Shown here piece by piece: positions 51,749 through 60,810 of a DNA stretch of 63,079 nucleotides; the stretch's first letter is position 1; each line of letters begins with the position of its first letter. The translations under genes were made by a program, and so were the position numbers. Source of the stretch: Ammoniphilus sp. CFH 90114 (lineage in GTDB: Bacteria; Bacillota; Bacilli; Aneurinibacillales; RAOX-1); the NCBI RefSeq assembly GCF_004123195.1, contig NZ_SDLI01000017.1, positions 1-63,079 on the forward strand, written 5' to 3'. Below the pieces are notes generated by a model. It was not told the DNA's origin. It did no database searches and saw nothing but the letters and a program-made list of their open reading frames with translations.

Positions 51749-54700
51749 TCAGGGAACCACCGTTACACTAAAGGAGGTCAAAGCTGTGCCGCCTTTTCCA
51801 TCGTTTGCTTCGATTTCCATTATCGTGCTGCCTACCATAAGAGGTGTGAGAGTCAATTGACTACCTTCCAAGATCACTGAACCCACTCCCTCATCTAAAG
51901 GTGTCACGGTAAAGCTCAAAGGATCTTGATTCGGATCGACGAAGACCTCGCCTAAGTCGATCGTGATCACAGCCCCCTCCTCGAGCACCAATTGCTGCCC
52001 GGGAATCACCTTCGCTACCACAGGCGGAAGATTCTCGCTATCTGGGGAGGCTTGAACGGTTACGGTAAAACTCAACTCCGCCTTTTTCCCTTGTGGGTTT
52101 TCCGCTTGAAGCGACACCGTCGTCACCCCTACCCCTTTCGGATGAAGAATAACTTCCATCCCTTCGAGGGTGGCCTCCACCAGTTTGGTATCGCTGGAGT
52201 AAACACTTAAGGTCACACTCGCTGGTTCTTCAAACACCTGTTGAATATGAAGTCTCACGGCTCCACCCTCTAGATAGAGGACTTGATCATCTAGTCGCTG
52301 CCCGATCACGGGAGCAGGACAAGAAGGTGGCGGAAGAACAACGTCTGGGCTCTCCACAAGAGTCGTAAAGGTGTGCGTTCTCGTTCCTCCTCTTCCGTCT
52401 GTCGCCTTCACGGTCACCGTCGATTGGCCCGCTTTCATCGGAACGATCACGAGCTGCGGATCCAACGCATCCTGTACAACCCGAACCGAGGTCTCTTCGG
52501 TGGACTGAGCAAAGAAGTGCAGCAGATCTCCGTCAGGGTCCCTAAATACAGGAGCAAGAGGAAGGGTGCGTGGACCTTCTCCTACCTTTACCACCTGATG
52601 CTCAATAGGCTGCTCGATCGTCGGGGTCTGATTGGCGCCCGTGTAGCCATTTATAATAATGTTGGCTAGCACGACAGGATCCATTACACTCAAGAGACCA
52701 TCCGAATTCATATCGGAAACCAGCTTTTCAGCGGCTGTCGGAACTTCTCTTTCCAGTATGAAATTAATGAGATTGATCCAATCTGTCACGTCCGTGAACT
52801 GATCGAAGTTCGAGTCTCCCATAAAGAAAAACGCTTGAACCGTTTCATTCCCTGCTGCATCCCGCACATACAGGGTGTAGGGACGATTTTCGGTGATGAC
52901 AATCGAATCCGTGAAGCTTTCACCCATCGTTATTACTTCCTGCTTAGAAAGTAAGCCCGCGCTTGCTTTTCGCTCTACGATGGCCGTTCCCGTTCCATCT
53001 AGATTCAGCTCGACCAGAATAGAAGCGTCTTTATCATTAGGGCTTTGAGTTAAGCTCTGGACCGAAATAGAAGGACTTTCTACATCGATATTCGTAATCT
53101 GGATCGACCTGACGGCAACATTTCCTGCCGCATCCCTCGCAAACACCGTGTAGGTTCCATTCTCATACACCTCAAAGGTATCACCCTCTAAGACCACGCC
53201 AATGGAAGCAAAATCCTCGATAGCTAGGTTTCCTTTTGCCCACTTTTTCATAGGAACCGCGCTTCCTGTACCATAAACCTGAGCCGTCACTGTCACCGGT
53301 TGGTTGGTCGCGTTGAGCTCAGAAGCCGTGAGCGTAATCTCCGGTGCTAAATCATCAATGACGGTAACCGAACCATCCTTCACCCGGAAATCAGCCGACA
53401 GAGTATTCCCATGCTGGTCAACAAATTCAGGATCCGCAAACTTCAACTCGCTTCGATCATCGACCAGGGCCGATGGGCTTACGTCAAAGTTTAATGTCAT
53501 GAGCTGGCCCGTGCCGCTAGGAATCTGGGCATTCTCGAGATTGGCCACAATGACGCGGAGTTGACCCTCCCTTATGGAATGAAAGTCTGCTCGGATACGA
53601 GAATCCATTAACGAGCCTTGAGCCAAGCTCTTAAACTCCAACAAACTCGAGTCAAACAGAAGATCAAATTGCAGACCGGCTACATCACCAGATGTACTGA
53701 GAAGAATCGGCACTTCCACCGTTTCCCCTGTACGCGCCGTTACCTGATAGGCTTCCAAGACGGAGTAGATCCTTTGTTCTACTGCATCCGAAATACTTGC
53801 TCGATGAACCACATCTCCATGATATTCCGCTGTCAAGGTGTGAGAGCCGATGGATAAGAGAGACGTCGTATAAACGGCTTCTCCTTGCTCATCTAACGAG
53901 AGAATCGCAACGGTATTCGTTCCCTCCTTCAATGTAACATTTCCCGTCGGAACAGAAGTCCCTTCCGTTGGACTCACCTTAACATGAAGGTTGATCGTCT
54001 CGCCCGCATTCGCCCCCTCTTCCGAGGTTGTTAGTACGGTTAGGGTGTTTACGAGATCTAGCCGGTGCACTTCAATCGTGTACGGTTTTGGGATTCCATC
54101 TTGACCCGTTACCTCAACCGTAATTTCATTGTCCCCTACGTTCAACGACACAGGAAACGCTACTCTACTCACCGCATCCGAGCCATTAATCCGGAGGATT
54201 GCGTTGGGATCTGCTGTCGTCGCCGTCACCGCTACCTCGTCTATGGCATGCGGTACGCTGGCGGTGTAGGCTACTATGGCAGGATCAAAGCCAGGATCGA
54301 GATCAACATCTGTTAACTCAAGTCCACTTAGATTGGCATCCGCTACCACTTTGATCGTATCCGATACAGGGGTTATATTCCCTGCTTGATCTCGGAGCTC
54401 CATATCCACCGTTTTCACCCCGTATCCACTGGAGAGCGTCCAGCTCTTCTCAGTTGTTACGGGCTCCCAGTCGCTCCAATTCGTACTGTCGTTCGACAGC
54501 CTCATCTCGACGGTGCCGCCGTCATCTGTCCCTGTGATGGTGAGATTCACTAGAGAAGAGAAAGTTTCAGGTTCACCGTTGTTAATGAGTAAAGATCCAA
54601 CTGGGACCGTTTTATCTATGGTGAAATGGACCGTCGTTGTATTCCCTGCCTCATCGGTTACAACCAATGTATGGTTTCCTTCTGTGCTCACCGTGTCTCC

Positions 54701-56974
54701 ACTGCTAAATGGCATTTCATTCAGCTGAGCTGTTCCCTCGTTAAATGTAATGACCAAATCCGAGTTCGTAACTTCCCCGTACCTTACCCCTTCCACGATC
54801 GGTGCATTAGTGTCTAGAATGATGGTGTCGGAAATGGAAGGTGAAATGGCTCCCTTGATGTCACGCAGCTCCACATAAACCGTCTTTACCCCTTCTCCTG
54901 AGCTCAGGGTCCAATCTTTGGCATCAGCGTGTGACTCCCACTCACCCCAGGAAGTCCCGTCGTTGGAGAGACGCATCTCCATCGGATGGTTCTGTGGATC
55001 CGTTGCCGTAATCGAGAGCGTTACATCTACAGAACTCGTAGCCGCCGCTCCGTTATTAATGACAACTGATCCTGATGGTGGATCATTCGGTAAGGCCGTA
55101 ATATTAAATCTACCTACTGCCGTAGCCGTTTTGAGGTCTGGCGCTCCATTCGTTGTCCCGTTATCCTGTACCGTATACTCGAAGCTCGCGGGACCCGCAT
55201 AATAGGGTGTAGGGGTAAAATAAACCCGTGTTCCCTCTATTCTTGCTTCGCCTCCTAAAGGATTGGCAACCGAGATCAGCGTGAGCGTCTGGCCACTTTC
55301 ATTGATCGGACCTGCGCTATCATTGCTTAAAAGGTCTTCGATTGTAAAGGACGCTCCCGCTGCATTTTCCGCTATGGCTGCTAGATTATTATCCTGAGCC
55401 ATAGGCGCATCGTTCACCTCAGATACCGTAATACTCGCTTCCGAGGCGTCACTTAATCCCTGACCCGTCGCATCCAATGACGCTTGCACCTTAAACGAGA
55501 AGATTCCCCCCGCAGGAGTATTCGCATCGGCTGCAGGCATAAACTTCAATCCGGCAGCACCCTCGTTCACGGTGATAAAGCTATCAGAAAGAACAGGGGT
55601 AACTCCATCATTCTTTAAGAGTGTTCCGCCTGTAATTTCCGTAATCTTAAAGAACTTGACTGATGTTGTATCCGCGACATCTGGCGTAATCACTAATCCG
55701 CTTGTCGTTAAGGTATCTTCCGCTGTAGTCGCATTCGTTACGGATGGACGATTCACCTTAGGTGGGGTTCCTCCGAAATTGAATAAACGAACTTCCATCG
55801 TTCCGGTCCGGATCGCATTAACGGTGGCTAATCCCCCTTCATAGCCGGTAACCAGGACAGGCCATATACTAGCCACTTCATCCGGCCACGCGTCAGTCAC
55901 CCGTTTATCAACTTCTAGTAAGTTCCCATCATTATCAAAACGAGTCGCAAGCACCGCCCAATCCTCTTCTTCATTATATCTCGGTATGATAAATCCTCCG
56001 TCAGCTATTCCGAGGGGTACCACAATGCTCGTGTTTCCAATGACTTTGACAATCTTCTCTAGAGTACGCGTTCCGTCGGGTGTAAAAATAGCCAGTCGGG
56101 ATTCACGAGTAGTATAATCGCCCGGTTCCGCTTTATAGGCGACTAGGAAGTTTCCATTTGCAAGACTAGCGACATAATTTTGTGCAGCTCCACTCTTATA
56201 AACATCCGAAATGCTGAATTCGGACTTCTTCACGCCTCCGTTATTATGAAACAAGATTCCTTTATACTGCCCGGCTGTATAGCGGTTATAGACGACCATA
56301 AAGGTCCCATTATCATTGGCCGCAATGTCGATATCGTATACACCCATCGAATCGTTTACAATACTTAATTGATTTCCTCGGGCCGTTCCTCCTGAGTCAA
56401 AGATACGAAGCGCATAATTCGTCCCACTTGTCGCCCAAACAAAAGCAAGATCACCATTAGAAAGTTGGGCCGCCGCTGTGAAACGATTTAAACTTCCTGC
56501 ATCGCTATTGATCATGGTAGGAGCTTTCACAACCTGGCCATCTTGACTAATAATGGTAAAGTAAGCATCTTTAATAGCTTGATTAATCGAAGATGAATAC
56601 CAATGAATGAGTAGATTGCCATCATTCAAAACCTTCAGCCTAAACTGATCTGCTCCGCCGCTTGCCTTAGGACTACGATAAGAACTTAGATTGGCTATCG
56701 TAGATACTTTTTCTCCTTCAGCACTGTAAATCTCCAGATCATCGCCATGAACCAAAGCCAGCTTCCCGCCCGGCAAACCAATACCCTGAGTGATGTTTGT
56801 TGTATTAATAGTAAAAATCTTATCAGCTATATCTAAACCTGTAGCACTAACAACCATTGGACTTAAACCAAATAAGAGATTTGAAAACAGGAGCAACAAT
56901 ACGCAGAATATCCTTTTATATCCCGGATATAACAACTTGTCTATCATCCCTTTCCACCAAAAATTGTGAAGCAC
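51749..56974 (-). CDS. Giant secreted protein with cohesin-like and dockerin-like modules
   Basis: The 1,741-residue protein has a signal sequence (FCVLLLLFSNLLFGLSPMVV), a repeat region resembling a beta-propeller (about 60-400, NGDLAFVWATSG type), tandem cadherin/Ig-like modules (about 430-880), a Cadherin-like PF12733-type module (about 880-970), and a Big_3_5 module. A cohesin-like domain follows at about 1070-1205 (GETVEVPILLSTSGDVAGLQ), then a dockerin-like pair of calcium loops (DSNFDQFTDVTD and DMNSDGLLSVMD, about 1384-1445), and four more Ig/cadherin modules. There is no SLH or LPXTG anchor, so attachment may depend on cohesin-dockerin pairing. It starts at a GTG preceded by AAAGGGGGA; an internal ATG at residue 10 is an alternative. 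Confidence 0.85.
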   Translation of the reverse strand: MLHNFWWKGMIDKLLYPGYKRIFCVLLLLFSNLLFGLSPMVVSATGLDIADKIFTINTTNITQGIGLPGGKLALVHGDDLEIYSAEGEKVSTIANLSSYRSPKASGGADQFRLKVLNDGNLLIHWYSSSINQAIKDAYFTIISQDGQVVKAPTMINSDAGSLNRFTAAAQLSNGDLAFVWATSGTNYALRIFDSGGTARGNQLSIVNDSMGVYDIDIAANDNGTFMVVYNRYTAGQYKGILFHNNGGVKKSEFSISDVYKSGAAQNYVASLANGNFLVAYKAEPGDYTTRESRLAIFTPDGTRTLEKIVKVIGNTSIVVPLGIADGGFIIPRYNEEEDWAVLATRFDNDGNLLEVDKRVTDAWPDEVASIWPVLVTGYEGGLATVNAIRTGTMEVRLFNFGGTPPKVNRPSVTNATTAEDTLTTSGLVITPDVADTTSVKFFKITEITGGTLLKNDGVTPVLSDSFITVNEGAAGLKFMPAADANTPAGGIFSFKVQASLDATGQGLSDASEASITVSEVNDAPMAQDNNLAAIAENAAGASFTIEDLLSNDSAGPINESGQTLTLISVANPLGGEARIEGTRVYFTPTPYYAGPASFEYTVQDNGTTNGAPDLKTATAVGRFNITALPNDPPSGSVVINNGAAATSSVDVTLSITATDPQNHPMEMRLSNDGTSWGEWESHADAKDWTLSSGEGVKTVYVELRDIKGAISPSISDTIILDTNAPIVEGVRYGEVTNSDLVITFNEGTAQLNEMPFSSGDTVSTEGNHTLVVTDEAGNTTTVHFTIDKTVPVGSLLINNGEPETFSSLVNLTITGTDDGGTVEMRLSNDSTNWSDWEPVTTEKSWTLSSGYGVKTVDMELRDQAGNITPVSDTIKVVADANLSGLELTDVDLDPGFDPAIVAYTASVPHAIDEVAVTATTADPNAILRINGSDAVSRVAFPVSLNVGDNEITVEVTGQDGIPKPYTIEVHRLDLVNTLTVLTTSEEGANAGETINLHVKVSPTEGTSVPTGNVTLKEGTNTVAILSLDEQGEAVYTTSLLSIGSHTLTAEYHGDVVHRASISDAVEQRIYSVLEAYQVTARTGETVEVPILLSTSGDVAGLQFDLLFDSSLLEFKSLAQGSLMDSRIRADFHSIREGQLRVIVANLENAQIPSGTGQLMTLNFDVSPSALVDDRSELKFADPEFVDQHGNTLSADFRVKDGSVTVIDDLAPEITLTASELNATNQPVTVTAQVYGTGSAVPMKKWAKGNLAIEDFASIGVVLEGDTFEVYENGTYTVFARDAAGNVAVRSIQITNIDVESPSISVQSLTQSPNDKDASILVELNLDGTGTAIVERKASAGLLSKQEVITMGESFTDSIVITENRPYTLYVRDAAGNETVQAFFFMGDSNFDQFTDVTDWINLINFILEREVPTAAEKLVSDMNSDGLLSVMDPVVLANIIINGYTGANQTPTIEQPIEHQVVKVGEGPRTLPLAPVFRDPDGDLLHFFAQSTEETSVRVVQDALDPQLVIVPMKAGQSTVTVKATDGRGGTRTHTFTTLVESPDVVLPPPSCPAPVIGQRLDDQVLYLEGGAVRLHIQQVFEEPASVTLSVYSSDTKLVEATLEGMEVILHPKGVGVTTVSLQAENPQGKKAELSFTVTVQASPDSENLPPVVAKVIPGQQLVLEEGAVITIDLGEVFVDPNQDPLSFTVTPLDEGVGSVILEGSQLTLTPLMVGSTIMEIEANDGKGGTALTSFSVTVVP

Positions 56975-57112
56975 ATGAAATCATTCCCCCTTTCTGTACA
57001 GATTAGGAAGCTTAGGCATATCTACCTAATCTTCTATATTATAAAACAGTTTGGTTTATTCTGGAATTTAAAATTACAGATTTCCTAAGTCGGTGAGGAG
57101 GAAGGCAGGGAG

Positions 57113-57297
57113 ATAAGCGGAGAAAATTCCTCTATTCTTAAAAATGAGGTCGTTGAGCGGAAAATAACAGGAAAGATTTCCGTTATTGGCCCAAACCGCA
57201 AAGAAAATGAGGATTTTCACTTGTTAGCGGAACAATCTCCGCCTAATGTGCCCTCATTTCCTTCAATTTGAAAAATAACGGAAAATCCTCCGCTTAA
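57113..57297. repeat. 185-bp palindromic element D, copy 2
   Basis: It begins ATAAGCGGAGAAAATTCCTC and ends CGGAAAATCCTCCGCTTAA, with internal GAGCGGAAAATAACAGGAAA and GTTAGCGGAACAATCTCCGC. It is the same length as, and clearly homologous to, the copy at 51455-51639. Confidence 0.8.
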
Positions 57298-57303
57298 CTA
57301 GTC

Positions 57304-57347
57304 ACGCTTTACCTTGTGACAAGGGTCAGTCCCTCACTCCGCTAAAG
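57304..57347 (-). repeat. Modular repeat L1-R1, distant inverted copy
   Basis: On the minus strand CGCTTTAGCGGAGTGAGGGA continues with CTGACCCTTGTCACAAGGTA and AAGCG. The outer CGCTTTA/TAAAGCG and inner palindromes are clear. It is about 36 kb from the main cluster. Confidence 0.8.
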
Positions 57348-57352
57348 CGGGT

Positions 57353-59005
57353 CTACCGATCCTTCAACCGGAACATCAGATCCTCCCAATCATAAAGCGG
57401 ATGACCCATCTTCGTCAGGTAGCGTTCTTTTACATCGATCAAGTATTGAAACTGAGGGTCTGGATTTTTATTTAGTCGTTTAAATAACTCTTGGCTATAT
57501 CGCAAATCCTTCAAGGTTAAATGCATATAATCCTTCATTCCATAGCTGCCATCTGGCATATAGGCATACCACAGATCCCCATCTTCCGGCTTGACCCACC
57601 GCTCGGTGGTGTCGATGACCGCGGTGTGCAGCTTCTCGGCCATCTCGGCGTAGGCTTCTTGCTTGGTATCCAGATAGAGTTCATAGAGAAAATTCATCTC
57701 CGCTACTAAGTGGTTGAGAGAGACATGTGTCTTTAAGATCTGGCCATCAAACTGCCCTTGTCGGTAGTCATAGACAAGATACCCGCCGCTCCTCGTACGG
57801 TCATGGTGAGTCTCAGCAAATTCTAGGAAAAAGGCCGCATACCGTTCCGCAGCTTCTAAGTAAGCTAGATCCCCAAATTTCCGATAACCATCGAGTAGAA
57901 ACCACGCGGCATCCGTGCTAAAGCGAGTGTCATAGAAGCCTTCGCTTATCCCATAATCTTGCTCGAGCCACGAGGACTTCGGCTCCGTATACCAGAAGCC
58001 TTGTTCATTCTGGGTATGGAGCGCTCCTTCTAAGGACATGATGGCAAAGTTCTCCGAGAATCGGTCGTCTCCATAAAGAAGAAACTTGCTCCCCACATGC
58101 TGCGCTGGAACGACCCAGAAGCTCCAGTCTTCATAGGGAACATAGGATGGATCAGGGATATACTGAACCCCGCCTGGGGTCCACTTCCGCACTCGATCCA
58201 GATTCGCTCGAGTCATGAGCTCACGTTGCCCTTCATCCTCCCATTTAAACATGCCCTCTCTTCCGACCACTCCCCACTGCTCGACTTGTTTTCCTTCCAG
58301 ATGAGGGAGTGGGATGGTAAGCTGCTTGGCCGTCTCGGTTGACTTGTAATAGAAGGGACTAGCGTCTTCATAATGCTCTTTTCGCACGCCGTTGCCTAAG
58401 GGCTCATAGATGTTCACCATATTGGCATGGAAGCTGAAGTCCTCTCCATCGAAATAAAGGCTATGCTTCGGTAGCCCCCCTTCATTGGCAAGCAAGGTCG
58501 GCTCCGTCCACGTACTGTTCCCGATCGAGTAAGGAGAAAGCGGCTCAGGGACAGGCGGATATATTAGATGGCGCTCCGTCACTTGGTTAGCGGTAGAGGC
58601 AATAGAAGCTTGCAGTTGGATCGGCTGATCGTAGGAGGCCATGGGTTCATATCGAAGAAAGTAATAGTAATCCCCTGTCGTCTTCAACCTCATCCCTTCA
58701 TACGAAAGCTGGCCTAGGTGGAGGTCCCCACGCCTGACATTCCAGGCTTTAACCTCACGTTCAAGCTGAGGCTTGTCCTCCTTTACTCGCTGATCCTTTT
58801 GTTCCTTCAATTGAAAATCCGCGTTCAACATCATGATGGATAAGTCCGGCATCTCTTCGTCATTCAAAATCGAGATCACCGTATGTTCTTTCAGATAAAC
58901 GTATTCCCCGTATTCCTTCTGAATCAAATAAGTAAGTCCTCCGACCAAGATGGTCAAGAGGACGATAAGTGCTGTTTTTCGTATCCAACCCACGGACTGC
59001 ACCAA
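57353..59005 (-). CDS. Membrane-anchored D-glucuronyl C5-epimerase-like protein
   Basis: The 550-residue protein has one N-terminal membrane anchor (ALIVLLTILVGGLTYLI, about 12-28), a beta-rich region (about 90-310), and an alpha/alpha-toroid C-terminal domain (about 340-550) with RFSTDAAWFLLDGYRKFGDL, GGYLVYDYRQG and KTHVSLNHLVAEMNFLYELY. This pattern resembles the C-terminal domain of glucuronyl C5-epimerases, which act on uronic acids within polysaccharides. An extracellular role on the uronic-acid polymer made by the exopolysaccharide locus is a reasonable idea. A hydrolase or lyase with the same toroid fold is the main alternative. It is divergent from the flippase gene. Confidence 0.6.
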   Translation of the reverse strand: MVQSVGWIRKTALIVLLTILVGGLTYLIQKEYGEYVYLKEHTVISILNDEEMPDLSIMMLNADFQLKEQKDQRVKEDKPQLEREVKAWNVRRGDLHLGQLSYEGMRLKTTGDYYYFLRYEPMASYDQPIQLQASIASTANQVTERHLIYPPVPEPLSPYSIGNSTWTEPTLLANEGGLPKHSLYFDGEDFSFHANMVNIYEPLGNGVRKEHYEDASPFYYKSTETAKQLTIPLPHLEGKQVEQWGVVGREGMFKWEDEGQRELMTRANLDRVRKWTPGGVQYIPDPSYVPYEDWSFWVVPAQHVGSKFLLYGDDRFSENFAIMSLEGALHTQNEQGFWYTEPKSSWLEQDYGISEGFYDTRFSTDAAWFLLDGYRKFGDLAYLEAAERYAAFFLEFAETHHDRTRSGGYLVYDYRQGQFDGQILKTHVSLNHLVAEMNFLYELYLDTKQEAYAEMAEKLHTAVIDTTERWVKPEDGDLWYAYMPDGSYGMKDYMHLTLKDLRYSQELFKRLNKNPDPQFQYLIDVKERYLTKMGHPLYDWEDLMFRLKDR

Positions 59006-59125
59006 CCTCTTCTTCTGTCATGTTTTCGTTCATTGTAGCATACAGAAGGTACTAGATTGTAGCTTATAAGGGTTATGATATAATAAGTCATCTTTACAAC
59101 AGATTGATGAAAGACGGGGAAACTT

Positions 59126-60763
59126 ATGTCCAAAAACGCCCTCATTCGAGGAACGATTATATTAACCATAGCCGCCTTAATTACTCGTGTCATGGGCGTC
59201 GCCCAGCGCATTCCGTTGCAGCGGATCCTAGAGGATGAAGGCATGGCGACCTATGGCATTGCTTATAACATTTATGGAATCCTGTTGATCATCGCCACGG
59301 TTGGCATTCCCAGTGCCTTGAGCAAGCAGATTGCGGAGTATCATGCTCTAGGTCAATTTCATGAAGCCCAGCAGACGTATCAGGCGTCGCGAACCTTCTC
59401 GATCTTCGCCGGAGTGGCAGCAGCCGTTCTTCTCTACGCAGCCGCTCCCTTTTATGCGATTCATATTAGTCATGACCCCGAGGCAATTCTGGCCATCCGA
59501 GCGATTGCTCCCGCCTTGCTCTTGTTCCCTCTCATCTCGATCATGAGAGGCTACTTTCAAGGCCTGCAGTTTATGTCCCCTACGGGATTATCGCAGATTT
59601 CCGAGCAGTTTCTTCGTGTTGGAGTCGCCGTGATTCTGCCTTTATACTTATTATCGGTCGGTTTCTCGCGGGAAGTCGCGGTGGCTGGCGCCTCTTTCGG
59701 GGCGGTGGCGGGAAGTTTCGGGGCGATCGCGGTGATGATTTATTTTACTTATAAAACGAAGCAAAAGCGCGAGGAAGAACAAAGGGCACAAGCGAAATAC
59801 GAAACGTTGTCGCGTAACCAAATTTACCGGAAGTTGCTGAAAACCGCCATTCCGATCAGCTTGGCTTCCACGGCGATTCCTTTCATCTACTTTATCGATT
59901 CGTCTACGGTCATTTCCTTATTAAAGCCTTCGATGGGATTCGAGGAAGCGAAAGCCACGCTTGGGATCTTAGTTGGACGTGCGCAAGCCCTGGCAGCAAT
60001 CCCTCCAATTTTAGCCATTGCTCTGAGTTCGGCTGTTCTGCCCGCAGTGGCATCCGCCTACTCGAATAAGGATCTGAAGCAAGTTAGCCAGATGGGCTCG
60101 CTTTCCCTCCGGTTAACCTTGCTGACCGGTGCTCCTTTGGCCTTGTATTTGACTGCTGCGGCGTTTGCCGTGAATGGGTTTTTGTTCGGGGATATCGAAG
60201 GCTCATGGGTCGTGGCGGCGTTGTGCTTCGGGAGCATCTTTCAGATGCTGATGATGACCTCGATGGCGATCCTTCAAGGGTTGGGCAAGACGACCTTACC
60301 GATGTGGCATGTGTTTGCCGCGATTGTTGTCAAGGGATTGCTTAACATCGTGCTGGCTCCTTGGATCGGGATCTATGGCGTCATCCTCGCGACCACGATC
60401 AGCTTTTTGATCATCCTCTTTTTGAATCTGCGGGCCATCCAACAGCTGGTTCCCTTGCAGATCCTATCGGAACGATGGAGAGGATTTCTCTGGTCTTCTG
60501 TCGCTTTGGTTGCATCCGTCTGGCCCATTTATATGGGACTGGAAGCATGGATTACAATCGATTGGCCTGTGTTCGTAAGATACGGATTGATATGTCTCGC
60601 TACAGCTTTAGTCGGATTCCCTGTCTACTTTGGCTTGCTCCTGCTTCTAGGCGGAATGAATGCGGAGGACCTCTCCTTCTTGCCCGGTCGAGTGCGGAAG
60701 ATTCTGGGTCGCGTGTTGAGGAAGAAGGAACAGGAGTTGGAGAAGAAAGTGAATGATTTGTAA
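59126..60763 (+). CDS. YtgP/SpoVB-family lipid-linked precursor flippase (MurJ-like)
   Basis: The 545-residue protein has about 14 membrane segments and the family-typical start (SKNALIRGTIILTIAALITR, VMGVAQRIPLQRILEDEG) and LFPLISIMRGYFQGLQFMSP. Its length equals that of B. subtilis YtgP/MurJ (544) rather than SpoVB (518). It should flip lipid II or a related undecaprenyl-linked glycan. GACGGGG lies upstream of the ATG at 59126. It is divergent from the C5-epimerase-like gene and ends at a strong terminator shared with the next gene. Confidence 0.88.
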   Translation: MSKNALIRGTIILTIAALITRVMGVAQRIPLQRILEDEGMATYGIAYNIYGILLIIATVGIPSALSKQIAEYHALGQFHEAQQTYQASRTFSIFAGVAAAVLLYAAAPFYAIHISHDPEAILAIRAIAPALLLFPLISIMRGYFQGLQFMSPTGLSQISEQFLRVGVAVILPLYLLSVGFSREVAVAGASFGAVAGSFGAIAVMIYFTYKTKQKREEEQRAQAKYETLSRNQIYRKLLKTAIPISLASTAIPFIYFIDSSTVISLLKPSMGFEEAKATLGILVGRAQALAAIPPILAIALSSAVLPAVASAYSNKDLKQVSQMGSLSLRLTLLTGAPLALYLTAAAFAVNGFLFGDIEGSWVVAALCFGSIFQMLMMTSMAILQGLGKTTLPMWHVFAAIVVKGLLNIVLAPWIGIYGVILATTISFLIILFLNLRAIQQLVPLQILSERWRGFLWSSVALVASVWPIYMGLEAWITIDWPVFVRYGLICLATALVGFPVYFGLLLLLGGMNAEDLSFLPGRVRKILGRVLRKKEQELEKKVNDL

Positions 60764-60770
60764 GAAAAAA

Positions 60771-60808
60771 GAAAACCCTTGTAGTCTAAAGGACTACAAG
60801 GGTTTCTT
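60771..60808. terminator. Bidirectional terminator
   Basis: GAAAACCCTTGTAGTC-taaag-GACTACAAGGGTTTTC-type stem with A-rich and T-rich sides. It serves the convergent flippase gene and the cohesin-dockerin gene. Confidence 0.9.
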
Positions 60809-60810
60809 CT

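Noticed and set aside
42476-56368. Numerous plus-strand open frames opposite the SLH and cohesin genes.
   Set aside because: They are shadows of long minus-strand genes with clear domains, and lack ribosome binding sites.
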